Source: Mycolicibacterium alvei
Lineage (GTDB): Bacteria > Actinomycetota > Actinomycetes > Mycobacteriales > Mycobacteriaceae
Direction: 5' to 3'
DNA: 64,000 nt
Assembly (NCBI RefSeq): GCF_010727325.1
Contig: NZ_AP022565.1
Coordinates: 3,534,001-3,598,000 of the forward strand
This document shows positions 46,405 through 53,964 of this stretch, in pieces (within the stretch, counting starts at the first letter, position 1; every line of letters begins with the position of its first letter). Made by a program: the position numbers and the translations under genes. Below the pieces are notes generated by a model. It was not told the origin of the DNA, made no database searches, and saw only the letters and a program-made list of their open reading frames with translations.

Positions 46405-47600
46405 GATTGAGCCTTGCAAGCCCAGAGTATCGCATTAGAGAGTGTATTTGAAGTCAACGACATGTAGACATAGTTTGGCGTATAGGTTGGAATACCCTTG
46501 ACGTACGCACGCAGGTACTGCGCCGCGAATACTGCGAAGTCCTCCCAAATCGCGTTACCACTCCCGCGACCTAGCCGCTCCATGTCGTCGGCATACGTCA
46601 CCAGCACTGGTGTCGCCGCGTCCATAATTGCCTTGCGCTCTGGAGTCCATTCCGGTGGTCGGACATTAGGGTTGAGTTCACGCCACTCCTTGGTATCAGC
46701 GTCGAAACGCTGCACCATGGCTATCCAGTCGCTACAGGCACCGTTATTTCTGCTCAAAAATATTTCCGGTACTGCCGCTCCATCATCGCGCGGTGAGGAA
46801 CTGTTCGATGGAGGCTCTGTGGACGCGACAAGTGGGGCGGTCTGCTGCGCTGCTCGAAAGTGAATCGAATCACACAGTCGGTTCAATACCCCAAAGAATT
46901 TATTGGAAGCGACGGCAGTATAGTGGTCTGCCGAAGAGTAGGATGGCACCGCATCGACAAGCGCCTGCGCGTAGGCGTTGAATTGGCCGTATAGTTCGCG
47001 CACTACTCGATGTGGAGTTTGCTTGGCGATACTTGACACATTCGGAATTGCATCCGATAAAGCAGCGCTCTCTTTTTCAAAGGCTGCTCGCTGTTCTGTG
47101 CTCCATTCGGCCGCGGGCACGGAATAGTCTTGACTGTTCCAATTTACGGATTTGGATACCGCGGTGATTTGATCCGAAATCTTCCCCCAGGCCTCACATG
47201 TAGGGTCTTCGGTGATGATGTTGGCTGGCCCGGTGTCGTTAGCGCTGGCGAATTCGGACCCACCGTTGTCGGTACCAGCCTGACCGCCACCGGAATCGGG
47301 ACGCAGCACAAGAACCGTGCCCACGATGCTCACGGCAATGATCGCGACAAGCGCCAGCCCCACCAGGATCCACTTGCCCTTACCACCCTTGTTCGGAGGC
47401 GAAGGCGGAGCGCCCCAAGGCTGCTGCTGAGGCCACGTCCCGCCCGGTTGCCCATACTGCGGCGCTCCATGAGGCTGCCCCGCCGGCCCACCACCGGCAT
47501 ACGGCGGTTGACCGCCCGAACCTTGCGGCGGCGGCCCGCCCCACTGTGGCCCACCATCGGAGGGTTGCGAACCGTACGGGCCCTGGGGAGGAAAGCTCAT
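46401..47600 (-). CDS. Proline-rich single-TM ESX-1 accessory protein, paralogue B
   Basis: A 399-residue protein. A Gly/Pro/Gln-rich cytoplasmic N-terminus (MSFPPQGPYGSQPSDGGPQ, 1-75) is followed by a basic GGKGK stop, one membrane helix (about 77-100) and a Ser/Gly linker. An outer domain of about 275 residues starts at NIITEDPTCEAW and has four cysteines. In the outer domain, two W-x-x-E or Q-type halves (Y-S-V-P-A-A-E-W-S-T-E-Q and R-P-P-E-W-T-P-E-R) suggest an internal duplication. Paralogue of 48871-50007. ATG 47600 has GAAGG seven to eleven bases upstream. It is coupled to espK by ATGA. No M. tuberculosis ESX-1 counterpart is known to me. Confidence 0.75.
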   Translation of the reverse strand: MSFPPQGPYGSQPSDGGPQWGGPPPQGSGGQPPYAGGGPAGQPHGAPQYGQPGGTWPQQQPWGAPPSPPNKGGKGKWILVGLALVAIIAVSIVGTVLVLRPDSGGGQAGTDNGGSEFASANDTGPANIITEDPTCEAWGKISDQITAVSKSVNWNSQDYSVPAAEWSTEQRAAFEKESAALSDAIPNVSSIAKQTPHRVVRELYGQFNAYAQALVDAVPSYSSADHYTAVASNKFFGVLNRLCDSIHFRAAQQTAPLVASTEPPSNSSSPRDDGAAVPEIFLSRNNGACSDWIAMVQRFDADTKEWRELNPNVRPPEWTPERKAIMDAATPVLVTYADDMERLGRGSGNAIWEDFAVFAAQYLRAYVKGIPTYTPNYVYMSLTSNTLSNAILWACKAQS

Positions 47601-47634
47601 CACCAAACCTTCACGTCAAAAGAAACTCTGTCGG

Positions 47635-48414
47635 TCACAACAAGACTGAGGGGTCAACCGGAGGTCGCTTCGGCTGGGCAGGAACTGCTTCTAGCGGAGG
47701 ATCAGCCGGCGCTGCCTCCACAGGCGCCTCTGCCACGGGAGCCCGCTGTTCACCACCATCGGACGCCGCGGCGCCGTCGGGCTTCTCCTCTTGGTCCTCC
47801 CGCTCACCCGGCTCCTCACGGTCCTCACCATCGGCAGACGTCTGTTGCACAGCATCTGGCCCCGCCCCCGCGGTATCGGTACCGGAGCCACCATCGGCAC
47901 CTGCACCGTCCTGGCCGAGCCCCCCGCCCATCTGAGCGAACTGCTGCACACCTTGCATGATCGTCTGCGGGATCTGACCCGCTTGTTGAGCGATCTGCAT
48001 CGGGATCTGACCCAACTGCTGGGCCATCTGCATCGGCATCTGCATCATCTGACCGAATTGACCCATCGCATCCGTGGCCCCGCCGCCATTCGAGCTCGAT
48101 GAACCGAACTTCGAATCAAACTCCGCCAACCGGTCACTGACATCAGAGTGAGCCTGCTGATCGGTCTTCTCGTACCGATCAGCGGCCATGCCTATGTTGG
48201 TTGCCGTCGCGCGCGCATCGGTTCTAGTTGTCGGCAACGACTCCACCAGCGGTGCCTCAATCTCATTGGTACGACTGGTCAATGCCTGCGCCAACCGATC
48301 GGCACCCAATGATGGAAACGCGCTCGGCGGATCCGGGAGTGCATCGGCCGCATCTTGAAGACCCAGGGCACCCGCCCTCAGCTCGGCAATATTGACCCGC
48401 AACTCACCAGTCAC
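47635..48414 (-). CDS. espJ: EspJ-like ESX-1 substrate
   Basis: A 259-residue protein matching EspJ (Rv3878) in layout. The N-terminal helical hairpin includes ARATATNIGMAADRYEKTD, with the YxxxD export signal at Tyr81-Asp85 (EspJ has ASNMNAAADVYAKTD). A Met/Gln-rich middle of repeated M-Q-M-x-Q-Q-x-G-Q-I-P units and an acidic Pro-rich end finishing VDPSVLL follow. GTG 48414 with GGGGTG upstream is preferred; an ATG at 48426 is possible. It lies 34 bases before paralogue B on the same strand. Confidence 0.8.
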   Translation of the reverse strand: MTGELRVNIAELRAGALGLQDAADALPDPPSAFPSLGADRLAQALTSRTNEIEAPLVESLPTTRTDARATATNIGMAADRYEKTDQQAHSDVSDRLAEFDSKFGSSSSNGGGATDAMGQFGQMMQMPMQMAQQLGQIPMQIAQQAGQIPQTIMQGVQQFAQMGGGLGQDGAGADGGSGTDTAGAGPDAVQQTSADGEDREEPGEREDQEEKPDGAAASDGGEQRAPVAEAPVEAAPADPPLEAVPAQPKRPPVDPSVLL

Positions 48415-48870
48415 CACACACCCCATCAACTAGACGCAAGGAAACTCAACGACCATGCCAACCAGCCGTATCGAACATCCCACACTCTGCATGACGGCGC
48501 GTTTGCGGCCGTCAAACGGAACATTCCACCAGTGACGGTCGACGATCCCCTCTACCAGTAGTCCAGGAAAATGCTACCCGAGCATGGTGCACCCCGAACG
48601 CACAAATCTTGGCGACCGGGCCTCCGCCCAGGGCGCCCACGATGAGCCGATTCGCCCGCCAGACCATCGGACTGCCCTGTAGCCCCGACGATTCATTGCT
48701 GAAGCCGTGGCTGGAGCGCCGGCCTGGACCGGCCTCGCCACGACCGCCTTGCTCAACTTTGGCTACTGCGACCGACGCAAATACGACTGGCTAAGCCAAT
48801 CCCAATTCGCGTCCGCTTAACCGCTGCCTGTTCAGAACCGGGCCATTGTTCGCGGGATAGACAACCGCGT
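48415..48870. other. 456-base gap with a possible gene remnant
   Basis: No intact gene supported. On the plus strand, bases 48683-48820 are open for 45 codons and end in a natural-looking C-terminus (LLNFGYCDRRKYDWLSQSQF, then ASA and stop) with no start codon of its own beyond an internal GTG. It may be the tail of a decayed gene or insertion element. The right-hand part before espJ is lower in GC and probably holds the espJ promoter. Confidence 0.3.
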
Positions 48871-50007
48871 TCATGACTCCGCCTTGCACGCCCAATTGAT
48901 CGCGCTATAAAGGCGGGCTGATAGCGATGACATGTAACCAGTATTCACCGTGTAAGTAGGTATCGCCTGAACATATGCCCGCATGGACTGCGCCGCAAGC
49001 ACCGCAAAGTCTTCCCAGACCGGATTGCCACTTTGCCGGCCTAACTGTTCTATATCATTCGCAAACGCTGTCATCACAGGCATGACCGCGTCCATCACCG
49101 ACATCTGATCGGGGGTCCATTCAGTGGCTGGAATCTTTGCGTCGATGTCTCGCCAGTCCTTGGCATCTTTCTCGAACCGCTGAACCGCGGTCATCCAGTC
49201 TTCGCACCTTCCGTGACGACTGGTCAAAAACCGCTCGGGCACCAGGTTGCGGTCACCGTTAGGCACCTGAGGATCAGAAGGAGGCGCCGCCTCCGAAATC
49301 AATGGGGCCGTTTGTTGTGCCGCACGGAAGTAGATCGCATCGCATACCCTGTTCAGGCTGCTAGCGAACTGATTTGAAGCAGCAACAGTTTTGTTATCAT
49401 CAGATGAGTAGTTCGGAATCGAATCAATCACAGCCTGCGCGTAAGCATTGTACTGGCCATACAGTTCACGCATGACCCGATGGGGGGTCTGCTTGGCGAG
49501 GTTCCCCGCCTTTTCTATTGCGCTCTTCAGTGCTGCACTCTTTTTCTCAAATACCCTCTGCTGCTCTGGCGTCCACTCTGTCGCCGGCACCGAATAGTCT
49601 TGCTTATTCCATTCTGGGACCGCGGCAGACACATCCCGAGAGATTTTCGTCCAGGCTTCGCACGTGGGGTCTTCGGTGATGATGTTGGCTGGACCGGTGT
49701 CGTTGGCGCTGGCGAACGCGGAAGCACCGTCCGCAGTGTTGGACGAACCGTTACCGCCACCGGAATCGGGACGCAGCACAAGAACCGTGCCGACAATGCT
49801 CACCGCGATGATCGCGACAAGCGCCAGACCGATCAGGATCCACTTGCCCTTACCACCGTTGTTCGGTGGCGGTGGAGTGCCCGTCCAGCCCCGCTGAGAC
49901 CACGGCCCGCCACCGGGCTGCTGACCGTAGTGCGGCGGCGGCCCACCCCACGGCGGCCCACCATCGGAGGGTTGTGAACCGTAGGGACCCTGGGGAGGAA
50001 AACTCAT
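48871..50007 (-). CDS. Proline-rich single-TM ESX-1 accessory protein, paralogue A
   Basis: A 378-residue paralogue of 46401-47600. The first 20 residues, the GKGKWILIGLALVAIIAVSI membrane helix and the segment ASANDTGPANIITEDPTCEAW are nearly identical in protein and DNA. The outer domain (about 125-378) has the same cysteines and W-T-P-E-Q pattern but many substitutions. ATG 50007 has GAAGG upstream at the usual distance. It follows eccD1 by 156 bases on the same strand. Its place matches the mating-identity region of M. smegmatis ESX-1 (from memory). Confidence 0.75.
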   Translation of the reverse strand: MSFPPQGPYGSQPSDGGPPWGGPPPHYGQQPGGGPWSQRGWTGTPPPPNNGGKGKWILIGLALVAIIAVSIVGTVLVLRPDSGGGNGSSNTADGASAFASANDTGPANIITEDPTCEAWTKISRDVSAAVPEWNKQDYSVPATEWTPEQQRVFEKKSAALKSAIEKAGNLAKQTPHRVMRELYGQYNAYAQAVIDSIPNYSSDDNKTVAASNQFASSLNRVCDAIYFRAAQQTAPLISEAAPPSDPQVPNGDRNLVPERFLTSRHGRCEDWMTAVQRFEKDAKDWRDIDAKIPATEWTPDQMSVMDAVMPVMTAFANDIEQLGRQSGNPVWEDFAVLAAQSMRAYVQAIPTYTVNTGYMSSLSARLYSAINWACKAES

Positions 50008-50163
50008 CACCACACCTTCACATCAGACAACACCGGCGGTCACGACAACGCTGAAAGATCAGCCGGTCGTCGGTGTGACTGGCGCAGGCCCGGATGCCGC
50101 CTACCGTTAGGCGCTACCGGAACTGTCCAATGCATCCGGTCCTCACCCGCCAGCCCGTAAACC

Positions 50164-51696
50164 TCAGTGCAACCGCAGATTCCGCAGCAGGTCGTAGACG
50201 CCGGCGATCCAGAGCAGCAGCGGAATCACCGCGGCGATAGCGAGACCGTCGGAGAGCTCGAGGATCCGCTTCGTCACCGGCGACACCCGACGAACCCCGT
50301 CGGTGGCGCCCACGGCGATCACCGCGACCAGTCCGAGGGCGGTGTAGATCGCCAGAACCAGCCAGGCACTACCCGGATTCCACAGGCACAACCGCACCAT
50401 CACACCGGTGGGCACGGCGACCGCCGCCGCGAGCAGCGCCCAGGAGCACCACCGCTCGGCGTACAACCGCGATCGGAATCCACAGATCACGGCCACCAGC
50501 ACGGCCACGATCATGCTGTGCACGAAGAAATGTCCCTGGACCACAACGGCAATCGCACCGACCGACAGCACCAGCGAACCGGCCGACAGGAATCCGATCA
50601 GCAGCTGACGGGTCAGCAGGCTGCGTTCCTGCAGTCGCGCAGCCGATTCCGGCACCGAGGCGATGATGGCCTTCCAGGTGGGCGACGCCTCGTCGACCTC
50701 GTCCGGGGTGATGACCGGGTCCAGCAGCTCGTCGTTGGACACGGTCTCACCGGGCGCCGGGATCGGCGGCAGGGCGATACGGGCAACGGCGACAGTGAGT
50801 TTGGCGGCGTTGGTCACCACGATCAACCCGAACGCGATGGCACCGGCGGGCACCCACGGCGTTCCGTCGTAGCCGACCGCGGTCGCCGCGGCCGTGACGG
50901 CGATCGCCAGCACCGCCACGAATGCGGCCGCATCAGCCCGACGGCGGGGCCCACCACGGGTCGCCAACGTCAACAACAGCACCACCGCACCCGCACCGGC
51001 GAGTTGTGGTGCGCCGAGGGAGTCGGCGTCATAGGGCAACGGCACGGCCAGCGCCGCGGCACCGGCCAGCACGATGGTCGCGGCGAGCAGCAGGCTCTCG
51101 GCCAGATCGAGGTTCTGGTAGCGACTCTGCGCGGCGAAGCTGCCGCCGAGCAGGCCCAAACCGAACAGCCCCAGCGCCAACGCCCACCACCAGCCCTGGC
51201 CGGACCCGTTCCACGACACCAGCGACATGGCGGTGATGGCCGTGGCAACCACCGGGATGGCCACGCCGACAAAGCGATTCAGCGCCGTGCGGTCGAATAT
51301 CGGCGACTCGTCGAGCACGGCGATCGCATCGATCACGTCCTCGACCAGGGGGCGGTACCGCTCGGTCCGGCTGACCGAAACCAACGTCAGCAGCGACCCG
51401 TCGACCACCCCGGCATCGTCCAGGGACTCGTCGGCCTTCAACGGCGGCGCACCCGGGCGGGCGAACGCCCACATGCCCTGCTCGGAGAAGTCGAACCCGG
51501 CGAGGGTGTCCTTCGGAGTGTCCTCGAGCAATTCGCCCAGCACGCTCACGGTTTCGTCGATGTAGGTCTCGATCGCCGCGCCGGCGGGCAACACCAGATC
51601 CGTCATCCGCTTACCGGTGAGGATGGTGACCCTTGTGGTGGACGGCCTTCCAGGCTTCGCGCTCGACGTATCGGCGCTGGCAGTGCTCGCGGTCAC
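50164..51696 (-). CDS. eccD1: ESX-1 channel component EccD1
   Basis: A 510-residue core component (M. tuberculosis 511). Residues 20-105 form the ubiquitin-like domain (TRVTILTGKRMTDLVLPAG, SLDDAGVVDGSLLTLVSVSRTERY). About eleven membrane helices follow from residue 140 to the end. EccD dimers form the membrane vestibule of the complex. GTG 51696 overlaps the espI stop (GTGA) and gives the normal N-terminus. Sequence identity to Rv3877 is visibly high, e.g. TNAAKLTVAVARIALPPIP. Confidence 0.95.
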   Translation of the reverse strand: MTASTASADTSSAKPGRPSTTRVTILTGKRMTDLVLPAGAAIETYIDETVSVLGELLEDTPKDTLAGFDFSEQGMWAFARPGAPPLKADESLDDAGVVDGSLLTLVSVSRTERYRPLVEDVIDAIAVLDESPIFDRTALNRFVGVAIPVVATAITAMSLVSWNGSGQGWWWALALGLFGLGLLGGSFAAQSRYQNLDLAESLLLAATIVLAGAAALAVPLPYDADSLGAPQLAGAGAVVLLLTLATRGGPRRRADAAAFVAVLAIAVTAAATAVGYDGTPWVPAGAIAFGLIVVTNAAKLTVAVARIALPPIPAPGETVSNDELLDPVITPDEVDEASPTWKAIIASVPESAARLQERSLLTRQLLIGFLSAGSLVLSVGAIAVVVQGHFFVHSMIVAVLVAVICGFRSRLYAERWCSWALLAAAVAVPTGVMVRLCLWNPGSAWLVLAIYTALGLVAVIAVGATDGVRRVSPVTKRILELSDGLAIAAVIPLLLWIAGVYDLLRNLRLH

Positions 51697-53120
51697 CGAC
51701 GTTCAAGCCTGTCGAAATCGTCGGACAGGGCAGCGGCCAGTTCGGTGATGCGCCGCTGGAAGGTTTCGCTGAGCAACTCAAGCTGGATCTCGGTACCGGC
51801 GGCAATGTGCTTGTCCCACGGCAACACGATGACTCGGCCCGGGGGCACATGGCGCTCGAACTGCTGCACCAGGTCTTCGACGTCGACGTTGACCTTGCCC
51901 GGTGTCACATGGTTGATGACGACGCAGGACCGGCCGAGCAGATCCTGGTAGCCGTTCTGGCGCAGCCAGTCCATGGTGATCGCGGCCTGCCGGGCGCCGT
52001 CGATCGAGGCACTTGCCACGATCACCATGCCCGACACGGTGGACAGCACGCCGCGGGAAGCCTTCTGGAACAGGCCGGCGCCGCAATCGGCGAGGACGAG
52101 GTTGTAGTAACGCGACACCACCGCGGTGGCGCCCTTCCAGTCATCGTCGTTGAACTCGCGCTGTGCGCCGCTGTAATCCTCGGATGACAGCACCTCGAGG
52201 TTCGCGCCGTTCATGCTCGTGTAGGCACGAATATCGTTGTAGCGCGACAGTTCCTGGTCGGCGAGCAGATCGGAGATCGTCGCCGCGGACTGACGCCCGG
52301 CCCGGTCGGCCAGGTTGCCGCCGTCCGGGTCGGCGTCGATCGCCAGGATGCGGTCGCCGCGGACCTTGGCCATCGCCGATCCCAGCGCCACCGTGACCGC
52401 GGTCTTCCCGACGCCGCCCTTCAGACCGAACACGCCGATCTGGTAGGAGTCGCGGGCATTACGCCGAATCCGGTTGTGCAGTTCGAGTTCGTAGATCTCA
52501 TCGGGCGACAGACCGAGGTTGATCCGCGTCGTGAGATACAGCCAGTGCCGCCATCCGCGCTGGGACGGCATCTTTACCCCGGTCTTCACCCCGACGTGCG
52601 ACAACGCGTCGATCGCGCGGTGGTTGCCCATCGAGGCGGCCGAGGTGGGGCCGGGCGCGGCCGGGCTGGGGATCGCCTGTCCGGCTCGCCACTGGCCACT
52701 GACCTCGGGGTCGAGATCGGCGAACTGCGACGGCGCCGGGCCGGGCGCAACGCGCGCAACCGGGCCGGGCTGGGCGACGGGCTGCTCGTGGCGTGCACCC
52801 TGGCCCATCTGCTGTTGCGGGGCCCGCAACATGGAGTTCTGCGGCCACTGCGGCGCACTCGCGGGCGGCGCCGGCATCGGCGCGGGCATCTGCGGTGCGG
52901 TCTCCGCGTGCCGGGGTTGCTGCGGGGCAGCCTGAGTCTGGGTGGGGGCCGTGGGTGCCACGGGCACGCTCGTGGAGCTGGTCTCCCCGACGGGTACCGG
53001 CGGTGGCGTCGCAGCCGCCGCGGCCTTCAAAATGGCATCTCTGTCCACGATCGCGGTGGCGTCGTCGACCGGTTTACCCGGTTCAGACGAGTGGAAGAGC
53101 CGGTCATAGTCGGCCGACAT
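51693..53120 (-). CDS. espI: EspI, MinD/ParA-like ATPase of ESX-1
   Basis: A 475-residue protein with a Pro/Gln/Ala-rich N-terminal half (about 35-165) and a MinD-type ATPase domain. The deviant Walker A is KGGVGKT (234-240), and other motifs include ILAIDADPDGGNLADRAG and LVLADCGAGLF. EspI of M. tuberculosis (666 aa) down-regulates ESX-1 when ATP is low; this form is shorter because the disordered half is reduced. ATG 53120 begins MSADYDRLFH, as in homologues. A long hairpin separates it from esxA. Confidence 0.9.
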   Translation of the reverse strand: MSADYDRLFHSSEPGKPVDDATAIVDRDAILKAAAAATPPPVPVGETSSTSVPVAPTAPTQTQAAPQQPRHAETAPQMPAPMPAPPASAPQWPQNSMLRAPQQQMGQGARHEQPVAQPGPVARVAPGPAPSQFADLDPEVSGQWRAGQAIPSPAAPGPTSAASMGNHRAIDALSHVGVKTGVKMPSQRGWRHWLYLTTRINLGLSPDEIYELELHNRIRRNARDSYQIGVFGLKGGVGKTAVTVALGSAMAKVRGDRILAIDADPDGGNLADRAGRQSAATISDLLADQELSRYNDIRAYTSMNGANLEVLSSEDYSGAQREFNDDDWKGATAVVSRYYNLVLADCGAGLFQKASRGVLSTVSGMVIVASASIDGARQAAITMDWLRQNGYQDLLGRSCVVINHVTPGKVNVDVEDLVQQFERHVPPGRVIVLPWDKHIAAGTEIQLELLSETFQRRITELAAALSDDFDRLERR

Positions 53121-53175
53121 GGGGACCCCTCAGATAGTCAAAACAGATGATTAGATCTTTACACCCAAGCACAAG

Positions 53176-53225
53176 TGGTGGGCGGGTTCGGGCCATCATC
53201 AGATGGTCCGGGCACCCGCCCACCA
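53176..53225 (-). terminator. Long hairpin in the esxA-espI spacer
   Basis: TGGTGGGCGGGT (53176-53187) is perfectly complementary to ACCCGCCCACCA (53214-53225). Inside it, CCATC/GATGG and CGG/CCG pairs continue the stem to a four-base loop. It lies 24 bases after the esxA stop in the direction of transcription and before espI. Without a T tract it may act as a partial terminator or as a 3'-end stabiliser of the esxBA message. Confidence 0.6.
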
Positions 53226-53249
53226 AAACATGCTTGTTGCCGTGTCGTA

Positions 53250-53537
53250 CTAGGCAAACATCCCCGAGACACCGGCTTCGGTCTGGGCCATGGTCTGACC
53301 CGCCTCGCTGATGGTCTGGGCGAGGTTCTGCAGCGCCGTGTTCAGCTCGTTGGAGGTGTTGTCCCAACGGGCCTGAACGGCCTGGTAGGCGTCGGAACCC
53401 GAGCCGCCCCACGCCGAGGCGAGCGTCGCGAGCGAGCCCTTGCCCTCGTCCAGCAGGCCGGCGGTGGTGCTGACGGCACCGTGGATCTCGCTGGCTCCGC
53501 CTTCGATACCGGCGAAATTCCAAACCTGTTCAGTCAT
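53250..53537 (-). CDS. esxA: EsxA (ESAT-6)
   Basis: The 95-residue WXG100 substrate of ESX-1. It begins [18 protein letters not shown], has Trp43-Gly-Gly45 in [13 protein letters not shown] and ends EAGVSGMFA, all closely like ESAT-6. It forms a 1:1 helical-hairpin heterodimer with EsxB. A ribosome site (GGAGA) precedes the ATG. It is 30 bases downstream of esxB. Confidence 0.97.
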   Translation of the reverse strand: MTEQVWNFAGIEGGASEIHGAVSTTAGLLDEGKGSLATLASAWGGSGSDAYQAVQARWDNTSNELNTALQNLAQTISEAGQTMAQTEAGVSGMFA

Positions 53538-53567
53538 GTGTTGTCTCCGTTCTTGAGGTCAGTTAGG

Positions 53568-53870
53568 TCAGATGTTCATCGCCGAGGACAGCGTGCTGGC
53601 CTGGTCGTCGTCGGTGCTCGTGTACTGGGTACCCGAGGTGTGGATGTTGGTCGAGATGTCGTTCAGCTCCTGGATCTGCTTGTCAGCAGCTTCCTGGAAC
53701 CGCAGCAGCGCCGACTGCGCGGCGGTGCCGGCCTGACCCTGCATCTGAGCAGCCAAGGCGCCGCCGGTCGACTCGACCTGAGCGATCACGCTCTTGAGCT
53801 CACCCGAGATGCGCTCGAAATTAGCAGCCTCCTTGGCGAGGACGGCGGCATCTGTATTCATCTGTGCCAT
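53568..53870 (-). CDS. esxB: EsxB (CFP-10)
   Basis: The 100-residue partner of EsxA. NFERISGELKSVIAQVEST and QELNDISTNIHTSGTQY match CFP-10. The C-terminal YxxxD export signal is YTSTD (Tyr83-Asp87), recognised by EccCb1. Unusual: the WXG turn reads M-Q-G (43-45), i.e. Met replaces Trp, while EsxA keeps its Trp. I recall a similar Met in M. smegmatis EsxB. It starts the esxBA pair, 94 bases after PPE68. Confidence 0.96.
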   Translation of the reverse strand: MAQMNTDAAVLAKEAANFERISGELKSVIAQVESTGGALAAQMQGQAGTAAQSALLRFQEAADKQIQELNDISTNIHTSGTQYTSTDDDQASTLSSAMNI

Positions 53871-53964
53871 GTTGGATTCCCCTTATTTTTCCTTGTCCTC
53901 ACCAGAAAGAGTTTTGGCGAGTCCTCCGACCGGGTGGCCGGAAAGTTTGGTTGTGGACGACGCA

